A DNA stretch of 64,000 bases from an uncultured Bacteroidota bacterium (GCA_902546725.1 CACCLB010000001.1:124001-188000); one strand, 5' to 3'; positions 55,209-63,882 are shown, counted from the stretch's first letter. The notes: generated by a model not told the origin, from the sequence alone. Numbers and translations are program-made.

Positions 55209-56090
55209 ATGTCACTTTCGGATTCCAATCAGCGTAGCTTACTCAAAATTCTGAGTTTGTTTAGTTTGGTTAGGGGTTATAACATCATCGTACTAGTCCT
55301 TGCTCAATATCTTACAGCGCGTTATATACTCGCTCCACAGACAGCTTGGATCGCACTGCTATTGGACTTTAAGTTTTTTGCCATAGTCTCTGCATCTGCA
55401 TTGACCACGGCTGCTGGATACATCATTAACAATTTTTACGATGCAGCCAAAGATCAGATCAACAGACCCAAAAAATACATACTAGAGCATTTAATCTCAC
55501 AGCAACTGCAACTCATTTTTTATCTCCTACTCAATATGGCTGCTTTTGTTATTGCTAGCGCCATCTCTATAAAAGTGGTTTTATTTTTTCTTTTTTATAT
55601 GATGACGATTTGGTTTTACAGCAGTACCGTAAAGCGTCTTTTCTGGCTGAGCAATGTATTTTCCGCTCTTTTGATGATACTTCCCTTTTGGGCAATTACT
55701 CTTTATTTTAAAAACTTTGACCCCATTATTTTTTATCATGCTGCTTATCTTTTCTTTTTGATTTTGGCTCGAGACATCATCAAAGATTTAGAAAATTTTA
55801 AGGGCGATTGGGTGCAGCGTTATCAAACACTTCCGGTGGTGTTTAACCATCGGACAACAAAGATCTTTATCACAGTCGCGATCTTGTGTACTTTTATCCC
55901 CACTTATTTTTTGATCCAACAGCCTTTGGGTAATATTCACTATTTTTTTTGGGCGAGTATTCCTTTTTTAAGTTTTGTTTTAATCTTTCTATGGCGAGCC
56001 CAAACTGAAAAGGCGTACCTTTGGACTCACAATTTTATTAAACTGTGGATATTGATAGGAGTATTGAGTATTGCCTTGATTTATCATTAG
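55209..56090 (+). CDS. UbiA family prenyltransferase (geranylgeranylglycerol-phosphate type)
   Basis: This 293-residue membrane prenyltransferase has about eight to nine spans and the two Asp-rich metal/diphosphate sites NNFYDAAKDQIN and RDIIKDLENFKGD. Length, sites and location in a mevalonate cluster match proteins of Bacteroidota usually named geranylgeranylglycerol-phosphate geranylgeranyltransferase. Quinone prenylation is the main alternative. It follows the kinase gene by 8 bases. Confidence 0.87.
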   Translation: MSLSDSNQRSLLKILSLFSLVRGYNIIVLVLAQYLTARYILAPQTAWIALLLDFKFFAIVSASALTTAAGYIINNFYDAAKDQINRPKKYILEHLISQQLQLIFYLLLNMAAFVIASAISIKVVLFFLFYMMTIWFYSSTVKRLFWLSNVFSALLMILPFWAITLYFKNFDPIIFYHAAYLFFLILARDIIKDLENFKGDWVQRYQTLPVVFNHRTTKIFITVAILCTFIPTYFLIQQPLGNIHYFFWASIPFLSFVLIFLWRAQTEKAYLWTHNFIKLWILIGVLSIALIYH

Positions 56091-56102
56091 TAAAGAATCA
56101 GA

Positions 56103-56870
56103 ATGAAACCAAAAAAAGTAGTCTCAGTAGGAAAACCTGTAGAATCCAAAGGCAAGCAAAAAGAAACCATTAGACTGAACAAATTTCTGTCAAATGCGGG
56201 AATATGTTCTCGGCGTGAAGCCGATGAAAACATCAAAATGGGCTTGGTGCACGTCAACGGAAAAGTGGTTACGGAAATGGGATTTCAAGTAGCTGCAACC
56301 GATGAGGTCAAATTTGATGGCGCACGAATTCAAAAAACAGCTCCGGTTTACATCTTATTGAACAAGCCAAAAGGATTTGTTGCTACAGCACAAGGTGGGA
56401 TCATCAAAAAGTCTGTACAGGAGCTCATACGTACTGCTGCAAAGACTAAAATACCGCCCATAGGAGATATGGGAAGACCCATGACAGGTCTTTTGTTTTT
56501 CACCAATGACGAGCCCCTGAGAAAAAAATTGGGTCAATCCTCATCCATTCCCATGGTTTATCAAGTAATACTGGATAAAAACGTCACCGCCGAAATGATG
56601 AAGCAGTTAAAAAAAGGACAGCTTATTTTTGATAAAGAAGCCAAGATCAATATCATCAGCCATCTGGACGGGAAATCTAAAAACGAAGTAGGTATAGAAG
56701 TACATTCTTTAAGTCCTGCAGCTTTAGTCAAGCTTTTTGAAGCGGTAGGTTTAAAGGTGATTCAGATGGATCGCGTTACTTTTGGAGGGATGACTAAAAA
56801 AGACCTACCGAGAGGAAATTGGAGAAAACTCAGTGCTAAAGAAGTTGGGTTTTTGAAAATGCTCCCCTAA
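56103..56870 (+). CDS. RsuA/RluB-type pseudouridine synthase homologue without catalytic Asp
   Basis: This 255-residue protein has an N-terminal S4 RNA-binding domain (LNKFLSNAGICSRREAD) and the RsuA/RluB fold (ILLNKPKGFVATA, YQVILDKNVT). The signature GRLDxxTxGLL reads GDMGRPMTGLL at 121-131, so the catalytic Asp is Gly124 and other signature residues are changed too. The frame is intact, so it is a pseudoenzyme or RNA-binding protein rather than a pseudogene. It follows the UbiA gene by 12 bases. Its last 66 bases overlap the convergent glycosyltransferase. Confidence 0.88.
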   Translation: MKPKKVVSVGKPVESKGKQKETIRLNKFLSNAGICSRREADENIKMGLVHVNGKVVTEMGFQVAATDEVKFDGARIQKTAPVYILLNKPKGFVATAQGGIIKKSVQELIRTAAKTKIPPIGDMGRPMTGLLFFTNDEPLRKKLGQSSSIPMVYQVILDKNVTAEMMKQLKKGQLIFDKEAKINIISHLDGKSKNEVGIEVHSLSPAALVKLFEAVGLKVIQMDRVTFGGMTKKDLPRGNWRKLSAKEVGFLKMLP

Positions 56871-58163
56871 AGGTTCTTTGACCAACTCCCAAATAAAGGT
56901 TCCGTATACGACAAGATAAGCTACAAACTGTAGGTAGGGATTCTCTGCGAAGCCCTCAGCTCCATAGGCATTATAACTCCAAAACACAGTTAAACTCCAG
57001 ACAAGAGGGTAGGCATAGCCGGTTAAAATCCCTAAAAAGACCAGGTTGATGATATACCATGGATGGACTGTGGTAGCTATAAAGAAATAGCAACTCAATA
57101 AAAACAGCATACTTTTAAGTAGTGATGCGGGTGTTCTGTTTGACCTTAAAAAGCTAAAAACTAAGACAAAACCAGCAACGACAAACGGAGTAATTTCACC
57201 CAATTGACGAATGATATTATAGCCTTTTAGTTGATATCCTAGAGCACGAACAATATTGTATAAACTACCATTAAATTCAAAAGTGGTAAACCACAAATCA
57301 ACAGTTTCCACATATCGACTCGGCATACTTCCTTCCCAATATGGCAGCCAAAAACAGGCAGAACACAGCGCTGTTGAAAGGCAAAAAAGACTGAATTTTT
57401 TCCATCCTAAGTATTTGTAAAAAAGAGGAATAAAAAGCAATGGTAGTAATTTGATCGCTATGGCAATCCCCATAAAAAGACCTCCAAACAGACTTCTTCT
57501 TTGGACTAAGTACACAAGACTGATCAGAGTAAAGCAGACCATCAATCCTTCACCATGAAGGTTGCCAATACCTTCTATAATAAGCAATGGATTTAAAAAA
57601 TACCAAGCAATATAGGCAGGGTCAAGTTTGAGTTGTTTCAGCAGAGAGATGCCTACAAATACTATAAGAAGATCTGCAATCAAGTAAATGAACCGAATTA
57701 ACACGATGGGGTCCATCAGCTGATCTTGATTGAATAGTGCAGCAAGTTTAAATAGCTGTTGACTGGCAGGGGGGTAGTTGGAAAAGTTTCCTGCGCTCAA
57801 CGTCCCCATTTTTTCAACAAGTAAACGCGCATCTGGAAAGCCAACGAGGTCAATTAATTTATTTGGGGTGTATAGATAGGGATTGATACCGAGTTGTTGA
57901 ACATGACCATCCCAAAGAAAACGATAAAAATCTTGTGACAATTCGGGTAAGTGGAAGCTAAAACACAGACGGGCTAATATCCCAATTAGCAATATACCAG
58001 CCAGACTGTTAAAATTCCTAATCCAAAACCAGAGCAGTACAAAAATACCCGAATACAGACTGAGCAATACGACAGTATCACTTCGTTTTACTCCATCGGA
58101 CAGCATAAAAAATCCTGTTAGGATGAGTAAGGGGAGTAGTAATCGGAGAGCAGCTGCTAGCAT
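56805..58163 (-). CDS. GT-C type polyprenyl-phosphate-sugar glycosyltransferase (membrane)
   Basis: This 452-residue protein has about ten spans. A conserved acidic segment LSQDFYRFLWDGHVQQLGINPY follows the second or third span, typical of GT-C mannosyltransferases of the PIG-M/GT87-like kind that use lipid-linked sugars. YPPASQQLFKLAALF and VHPWYIINLV are further family-like parts. It lies directly behind two GT2 genes, one of which may supply the lipid-linked sugar. Its 3' end overlaps the convergent pseudouridine-synthase homologue by 66 bases, an unusually large overlap. Confidence 0.85.
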   Translation of the reverse strand: MLAAALRLLLPLLILTGFFMLSDGVKRSDTVVLLSLYSGIFVLLWFWIRNFNSLAGILLIGILARLCFSFHLPELSQDFYRFLWDGHVQQLGINPYLYTPNKLIDLVGFPDARLLVEKMGTLSAGNFSNYPPASQQLFKLAALFNQDQLMDPIVLIRFIYLIADLLIVFVGISLLKQLKLDPAYIAWYFLNPLLIIEGIGNLHGEGLMVCFTLISLVYLVQRRSLFGGLFMGIAIAIKLLPLLFIPLFYKYLGWKKFSLFCLSTALCSACFWLPYWEGSMPSRYVETVDLWFTTFEFNGSLYNIVRALGYQLKGYNIIRQLGEITPFVVAGFVLVFSFLRSNRTPASLLKSMLFLLSCYFFIATTVHPWYIINLVFLGILTGYAYPLVWSLTVFWSYNAYGAEGFAENPYLQFVAYLVVYGTFIWELVKEPLGEHFQKPNFFSTEFSPISSR

Positions 58164-59672
58164 TTATCGACTTTGTCTTAGGCCAAATATAGAAATACTG
58201 CTGAATCCAATAAAGAGTAAAAGATGAAAAGGGAATAACCAAAATTCGCCAGCAGCTCTTAATTCAAAAGCACTGTAAAGTCCAAATAAAAAGTAAAACG
58301 CAAAAATGACCTCAATAAAGGTATAGATAGAAGTTTTTTTAACTCGGTATTTGTTTTGTCTTACAGTTTTATCATTAGTATTTAGATTGAACTTTGGAGT
58401 TCGTATAAAAGGACTTTTTATGCCCAAATGCCCTTCTAAAACCGCTACTGAATTGTGAATTGAAAATCCAATTACAAGGCAATAAAACAAAAGGAATCTT
58501 CGAGTGTAATGAAAAAAGGAAGCTATACCCGAGCCGAATACGGTTCGATGAACAAACCAATAGCAAGTGTAAAAGATGAGGGTACTTAAAATAAATAAAC
58601 CACTCAAATCAAAGAGTAGGCTTAGAGAGTCAAACTTTGATTTGATAAATAAAACGGGAACGCTTAAAAGGGAGACGATAAGCACATTAAAAAACATGGT
58701 GCTGTTGAGCAAATGAACTGCTGCGTTGAATTTAACCTTCCATGAGAGGTTTTTGGACTTCATCACCCGACCGATCATTTTTTGAAAATTTTCAGCCCCT
58801 CCTTTGTTCCAACGGAATTGCTGAGACCGTATGGCGTCAAGTGTAATAGGCAGTTCTGCAGGGGTTACAACTTCATCTAAATACACAAATTTCCAATTTT
58901 TTAACTGGGCTCTGTAACTTAAGTCCAAGTCCTCTGTCAGTGTATCACCTTCCCAATTCCCCGCATCGAGTATGCAGGACTTACGCCATACACCAGCCGT
59001 ACCGTTAAAGTTGATAAAATACTGCTGCTGGTTGCGACCAATTTGTTCCAATAAAAAATGGGCGTCAAGGGCAAAGGCTTGAACCGAAGTCCAAGGGGAG
59101 TAAGTTCTGTTAAGATGTCCCCAGCGGGTTTGAACAACGCCAACTTTAGCGTTTTCAAACTGTGGAACGGTCTTGTAAAGCCAATCGCTCTCGGGTAAAA
59201 AGTCTGAGTCAAAAATGGCGATCAATTCACCACTGGCAGTTTTTAGGCCTTCTTTAAGTGCCCCTGCTTTAAACCCCTTGCGTTCTTTGCGATGAATATG
59301 AATGATGGGAATTCCCTTTGCTTGATATGCCCTAACTAGTTTTTGGGTCAGTTCCAATGACTCGTCAGCGGAATCATCCAAGACCTGAATTTGAAGTTTG
59401 TCTTTGGGATAGTCTAATGCGGTAATGCATTCTAACAAACGTTCAACGACGTACAATTCATTGTAGAGTGGCAATTGAACGGTCACTTTTGGCCAGCCAG
59501 CTTTGGGTTCTGTTGTATTTAGGGCTTGTTTATTTTTTAGATATTTTAAAAAATAACGCAGCATATTCAGCTGTGTTAAACTGTAAATTAAAATGAGTAT
59601 AAGACTTAAGCTGTAAACAGCCAAAGTGGAGTAGGTCAAAAAATCCAATAAGCTATTTGCTATTATTTCCAT
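58164..59672 (-). CDS. GT2 processive-type glycosyltransferase (cellulose-synthase-like)
   Basis: This 502-residue protein has an N-terminal span, a GT2 catalytic domain and about four C-terminal spans. Catalytic parts are VTVQLPLYNE, IAIFDSDFLPE, TLTEDLDLSYRAQ and the processive-type QQFRWNKG (QxxRW). It may make a beta-linked glycan or transfer glucose or mannose to a lipid. The ATG at 59672 is chosen; a start at 59699 would overlap the previous gene more. It overlaps the upstream GT2 gene by 10 bases. Confidence 0.87.
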   Translation of the reverse strand: MEIIANSLLDFLTYSTLAVYSLSLILILIYSLTQLNMLRYFLKYLKNKQALNTTEPKAGWPKVTVQLPLYNELYVVERLLECITALDYPKDKLQIQVLDDSADESLELTQKLVRAYQAKGIPIIHIHRKERKGFKAGALKEGLKTASGELIAIFDSDFLPESDWLYKTVPQFENAKVGVVQTRWGHLNRTYSPWTSVQAFALDAHFLLEQIGRNQQQYFINFNGTAGVWRKSCILDAGNWEGDTLTEDLDLSYRAQLKNWKFVYLDEVVTPAELPITLDAIRSQQFRWNKGGAENFQKMIGRVMKSKNLSWKVKFNAAVHLLNSTMFFNVLIVSLLSVPVLFIKSKFDSLSLLFDLSGLFILSTLIFYTCYWFVHRTVFGSGIASFFHYTRRFLLFYCLVIGFSIHNSVAVLEGHLGIKSPFIRTPKFNLNTNDKTVRQNKYRVKKTSIYTFIEVIFAFYFLFGLYSAFELRAAGEFWLFPFHLLLFIGFSSISIFGLRQSR

Positions 59673-60355
59673 CCTGAAAAATAAAAACTTCCAATCCAAC
59701 CTAAAATTTTATAGCCTGCCATAAAAGTTCCCTTGACCGAACCAGAGACTTTTGAGATTCCGATACGCTTACGGTAACTAACTGGCAGTTCAATGTAGGG
59801 AATCTTTCTTCTTAAAACCTTGAGTTGCATTTCTACTGTCCAACCGTAGGTTTTGTCTTGCATTTCAAGACTTTGAAGTGTTTCCCAACGAATGGCTCTA
59901 AAGGGACCCAAGTCGGTAAATCGGCTGTTGTAGAGCCAGCGCATCAAAAGGCAGGCTAGCCAATTGCCAAAATGTTGTTGTGGGGTTAGAGACCCCTTTT
60001 CTCGAAGTGATTTCACTCGAGCACCCAGCACAAAGTCAACATCATCCTTTTGTAAGGGAGCTACTAGTTGATCCAATTCTTCTGGATGGTCGGAATAATC
60101 ACCGTCCAAAAAAACGACCAGTTCAGGAGGGTTATTTTCTAAATACTCCATTCCTTTTAGGCAGGCATAACCGTAACCTTTTCGTGCCTCGTATAGCACT
60201 GTAGCTCCGTTTGTTTTTGCTATTTCAGTAGTTTGATCAGTTGAACCGTTGTCAATAACTACAACCTCTGTGACACTGCTTGGGAGTGCTTTTAGCACCT
60301 GAGCAATAGAGGGTGCTTCATTGTATGCAGGAATTAGAACTGCGATGCTATTCAT
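59663..60355 (-). CDS. GT2 polyprenyl-phosphate-sugar synthase-like glycosyltransferase
   Basis: This 230-residue enzyme resembles dolichyl-phosphate glucose/mannose synthases: VLIPAYNEAPSIAQV, VVIDNGSTDQTTEIA, FLDGDYSDHPEEL (the DxD region) and TDLGPFRAIRW. It has no C-terminal membrane domain. It would supply a lipid-linked sugar to the GT-C enzyme two genes downstream. A TATCTTTA element (minus, 60361-60368) lies just before the ATG and may be a promoter separating this trio from the polyferredoxin gene. Confidence 0.87.
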   Translation of the reverse strand: MNSIAVLIPAYNEAPSIAQVLKALPSSVTEVVVIDNGSTDQTTEIAKTNGATVLYEARKGYGYACLKGMEYLENNPPELVVFLDGDYSDHPEELDQLVAPLQKDDVDFVLGARVKSLREKGSLTPQQHFGNWLACLLMRWLYNSRFTDLGPFRAIRWETLQSLEMQDKTYGWTVEMQLKVLRRKIPYIELPVSYRKRIGISKVSGSVKGTFMAGYKILGWIGSFYFSGWK

Positions 60356-60394
60356 TGTGGTAAAGATACTCAAACCTAAACGAGTAGGAGGGGT

Positions 60395-61921
60395 TTAGGC
60401 ATCAACTTCCATTGCATTTCCCAAGGGATAGGGAGTACTGTTGATTCGGTTTTCCAAACCGTCGTTTTCTAATTTAAGAACACCTCTAGGACATACGGCT
60501 GAACATATCCCACAGCCTACACAGGAGGAACGCACTATATTTTCTCCTCGTTGTGCATAAGCTCTGACATCAATTCCCATTTCGCAATAGGCAGAACAAT
60601 TTCCACAAGAAATGCATTGCCCTCCATTGGTAGTGATGCGGAAGCGTGAAAACAAACGTTGTTGCAAGCCTAAAATAGCTGCCATCGGGCAGCCAAAACG
60701 ACACCAAACCCGACTTCCTAAAAAGGGATAAAAACCTACTCCTAAAACTCCAGAAAAAGCAGCACCTACTCCAAAACCATACCATTTTTGGAAACTGTAA
60801 CTGTTGAGAAACAGTATGTTGTTTTGACCAGAAAACCCTTGAACACAAAGACTGAGGACTAAAATACTGCCCAAGCTAATCAGGGTATATTTGGCGTCCT
60901 TTTCCAAACCATTTTTACTCCAAAAAAACAAAATAAGCATCAGTGCTATAATAAATACGACCACTCCGCTGATAAATTGTGTTCTACTGATCAGACTCAG
61001 TTCTGGATTTTGAGTGATAAAAGACCAGATGGCTGCTATGGTGGTTACTGTGACAAAAACCAGTACGGCGTGAATCATCCAACGCTCCAGTTTCCAAACA
61101 CTTAATTTTTTACTGGATAATTGTCTGAAAGGATCCCCCGCTGTTTCTGCCAAACCACCGCATCCGCAAACCCAAGAACAGTACCAACGTTTGCCGTAAA
61201 AATAAGTCAGTATGGGAGAACCGATAAAGATCATCGCCAAGCCAAAAACTAAGAAAAAAAAGCCCAAATTTCCCCCTGTTAGCATATTGGTCAAATGCCA
61301 TTCGTCTAGGAAGTAATAGTTTAATGGCCACATATTTTTTAAGTCCTTTGCAAAATAGGGAGTTTCAGGATTGAGCTTGGCCAATATTTCAGGGATTAAA
61401 AAGGCGAAGCACAACTGAAAAAATACTACAGACAAGGTTCGGAAGAGCTGGTAGCGATTGCCCCAATACTTCCAAATGAATTTAACTCCAAACAGGATTA
61501 TGGCAAAAGTATAAAGGGTGCCGTACATAAACCACTGGGTAGCTGGACTTCCGTTTAAACTCAAACTCAAAGGGTCAAAAAAGGCAACCAATCCCGTGCT
61601 TTCGCCTTGAGTATTAAAGCCCAATACTTCTGGAAACCAGTAAATAGCAATATAAAAAGCCGTAAGTCCCATACCCAAAAGCCAACCTGTGATTCCTCTA
61701 GTGGTCAAGGCGCTGAACCAAACTCCATTGTTTTTGATACCGGAGAGTTGATGTCCGTAGATGGTCTGAAAATAAATTAAACCTCCCAGGGTCATGAGTA
61801 CAAAACTGACACTCAGCCAGAGGACTTTATTATCGTATGCGATAAAAAGTGCAGATAATAATAGGGTTAGACCTAAAAGTCCGACACCGATACTGCTTTG
61901 TTTTTTCAGGAGATTCATCAT
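60395..61921 (-). CDS. membrane-bound 4Fe-4S polyferredoxin (NapH/NosR/FixG-like)
   Basis: This 508-residue integral membrane protein has about nine spans and several cysteine motifs. CSWVCGCGG (about 250) and CRFGCPMAA (about 407) are variants of the CxxxCP motifs of NapH and NosR. Two 4Fe-4S motifs follow, CISCGNCSAYCEMG (about 432) and CVGCGICSAVCPRG (about 463). It probably moves electrons across or along the membrane. It lies 7 bases after the FAD oxidoreductase gene, its likely electron donor. The acceptor is not evident: no reductase gene of the nap or nos kind is nearby. Confidence 0.9.
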   Translation of the reverse strand: MMNLLKKQSSIGVGLLGLTLLLSALFIAYDNKVLWLSVSFVLMTLGGLIYFQTIYGHQLSGIKNNGVWFSALTTRGITGWLLGMGLTAFYIAIYWFPEVLGFNTQGESTGLVAFFDPLSLSLNGSPATQWFMYGTLYTFAIILFGVKFIWKYWGNRYQLFRTLSVVFFQLCFAFLIPEILAKLNPETPYFAKDLKNMWPLNYYFLDEWHLTNMLTGGNLGFFFLVFGLAMIFIGSPILTYFYGKRWYCSWVCGCGGLAETAGDPFRQLSSKKLSVWKLERWMIHAVLVFVTVTTIAAIWSFITQNPELSLISRTQFISGVVVFIIALMLILFFWSKNGLEKDAKYTLISLGSILVLSLCVQGFSGQNNILFLNSYSFQKWYGFGVGAAFSGVLGVGFYPFLGSRVWCRFGCPMAAILGLQQRLFSRFRITTNGGQCISCGNCSAYCEMGIDVRAYAQRGENIVRSSCVGCGICSAVCPRGVLKLENDGLENRINSTPYPLGNAMEVDA

Positions 61922-61928
61922 TAGTTTT

Positions 61929-63248
61929 TTATTGGTTTAAGGCAAAGCTTGATTTTTTTAATTCCCATTTACTTTGAATTTCAGCCTGATAAGTTGGACT
62001 GAATTCTGGATCGAAAAAGGACTGCCCCAATGTTTTGACCACTTCATTCATCAGTGTGGGTTTGCAAAGCCAACGGTCAAAATATTCATGTCTAAGTCGG
62101 ATTCCGAGACTTACAATCCCTTTAAAATAAAGATTTTGTGGATCAAAACTCAAACGTAAGCTGCAGTTTTTATGGGGGTGTTGCCAAAAGACTTGTGCTT
62201 CCTTTTTGGAATCGGGTGAGGGACTTACCTGACCATAGGTCTGGTAATCTATATCAAAAAACTTGGCTGAATTAAACCAAGGTCCAGGTTGGTATGAAGT
62301 CTTAACCGAGGTCAGCGTTTGGGCAAGAGTCTCCCCCATGATTCGTCCAGTATACCAAACGGCCTCTACAGCCTGACGTCCGGGTAATGGTTCCAATTGT
62401 TCGGCACAATCACCTACTGCATAGATATTAGGAAGATTGGTTTCTAAAAAGCGGTTTATTCGTATTCCTTTACCCAAATCCAAACCACTTCCTTTTAAAA
62501 AGTCAATATTAGGGGAGACCCCAACGGCTAGACCGACCCATTCGCAGGGGAGTGTTGCTCCTTTTGAAGTTTGTACTTGTGCTACTCTGCCGTTTGCATC
62601 TCCTTGAATGGATTTCAATTCGGTGGATAGGTGTAATTCAATACCATGCGACCGAATATGACAGTTGATGAGTTCTGATTCTTCAGCAGGCAGTACGGTA
62701 TTCCAAAAGCTGGATTCACGAACTAAAAAGTGGACTTTTTTCCCTCTACTGTGGAGCATTTCGGCAAGTTCAATACCAATCAATCCACCACCAACTACAG
62801 TTGCGCTTTGGGTGCTGTCTGTCCAAGCTTCGAGGCTGTCCAAGTCTTTTTTGTGATAAAGTCCTTGTACGGCTTTGAGGTCTTCACCGAGCCAACCCAG
62901 TTTATTGGGTTTGGAACCGCATGCTAAAACCAGGCGGTCATAGGAGAGACTGCTTCCGTCCTCAAAGTGCAATAATTGTTTTTCAGCATCGAGTTGATTG
63001 ACCCTTTTTTGAACCAATTCAATATTATTTTGCTCCCAAAAAGTGTTTTCGTAGGGTTGGGTATGTTCAAATTTTAGATGTCCCATATAGACATACATTA
63101 GTGCTGTACGTGAAAAAAAGTAAGGACTTTCTTCGGAGATGACTGTAATGGGTAGGGCGCTATTTTTTCTCAGATGACGAGCTGCAGTGATTCCAGAAAC
63201 TCCGTTGCCTAAAATGACGATAGCTTTATTGCTGGACTCTTTTCCCAT
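61929..63248 (-). CDS. NAD(P)/FAD-dependent oxidoreductase (NirB/rubredoxin-reductase-like)
   Basis: This 439-residue flavoprotein has the FAD motif ILGNGVSGITAARHLRK, the NAD(P) motif VVGGGLIGIELAEMLH and the C-terminal FAD contact IYAVGDCAEQ. A region of about 120 residues after that is not recognised. There is no signal peptide, so it is cytoplasmic. I chose the ATG at 63248; a TTG at 63275 would add 9 residues. It heads the minus-strand block and directly precedes the polyferredoxin gene, suggesting that it passes electrons from NAD(P)H to it. Confidence 0.9.
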   Translation of the reverse strand: MGKESSNKAIVILGNGVSGITAARHLRKNSALPITVISEESPYFFSRTALMYVYMGHLKFEHTQPYENTFWEQNNIELVQKRVNQLDAEKQLLHFEDGSSLSYDRLVLACGSKPNKLGWLGEDLKAVQGLYHKKDLDSLEAWTDSTQSATVVGGGLIGIELAEMLHSRGKKVHFLVRESSFWNTVLPAEESELINCHIRSHGIELHLSTELKSIQGDANGRVAQVQTSKGATLPCEWVGLAVGVSPNIDFLKGSGLDLGKGIRINRFLETNLPNIYAVGDCAEQLEPLPGRQAVEAVWYTGRIMGETLAQTLTSVKTSYQPGPWFNSAKFFDIDYQTYGQVSPSPDSKKEAQVFWQHPHKNCSLRLSFDPQNLYFKGIVSLGIRLRHEYFDRWLCKPTLMNEVVKTLGQSFFDPEFSPTYQAEIQSKWELKKSSFALNQ

Positions 63249-63367
63249 TTCACTAAGGTACTGTTTTTGACTCAAAAATTTTATTTGTACCTTCAGATTA
63301 ATAAAGAATAGTTGATGAGAATTGCCCCTTCTTTAATGACTTTTTTAGCATCTTATTTTTTTGTTAG

Positions 63368-63835
63368 ATGACTCGAACTCCAAACAATTCCTGGGTTGAA
63401 GTGAGTGGTTTTTTAAAAACTACTGAGGTCAATGTATGGCAACTGTTGACGGATCCCCAATTAACAGAGCAGTACATGTACAACTGTCAACTTCACTCTG
63501 AATGGAAGTTAGGAGCTGAGGCTGTTTGGAAAGCTCAAGATGAAAGTGGAAAATGGGTTGATCATGTGAAAGCTCAAGTACTCGTTTACGAACCCTATCG
63601 TCATCTAGCCTTTACCATATTTCATCAGGCGACGGATAAAAGGCCAGAAGTACAGTCTGAATTGCATTATACCTTGGAACCCAAAACGGATGGAGTTCGC
63701 CTAAGCATCAAGCAAGGTGATTTTGCCCTTTTAAATTTAGGAGAAGAGTTGTTTGAACGCTGCCAACAAGGCTGGGAATACGTCATGCCACAATTGCTTA
63801 AAACTGGAGAAGCCCTTTTTGAAAAGCCAACTTAA
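63368..63835 (+). CDS. SRPBCC/AHSA1-type domain protein
   Basis: This 155-residue protein fits the START-like SRPBCC fold: an N-terminal VSGFLKTTEVNVWQLLTDP, a central HLAFTIFHQ and a long C-terminal helix (FERCQQGWEYVMPQLLKTGEAL). Such proteins bind hydrophobic ligands or act as co-chaperones; nothing here fixes the ligand. It is divergent from the FAD oxidoreductase gene. Confidence 0.87.
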   Translation: MTRTPNNSWVEVSGFLKTTEVNVWQLLTDPQLTEQYMYNCQLHSEWKLGAEAVWKAQDESGKWVDHVKAQVLVYEPYRHLAFTIFHQATDKRPEVQSELHYTLEPKTDGVRLSIKQGDFALLNLGEELFERCQQGWEYVMPQLLKTGEALFEKPT

Positions 63836-63882
63836 ATACTCAGTGACTTAAAAACTTAAATTTTAACCCAAATCCAACCCCT

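Noticed and set aside
63315..63371. An 18-codon hydrophobic reading frame ending in an ATGA overlap with the SRPBCC gene
   Set aside because: It could be a leader peptide, but it has no promoter box, no similarity and is short enough to occur by chance.
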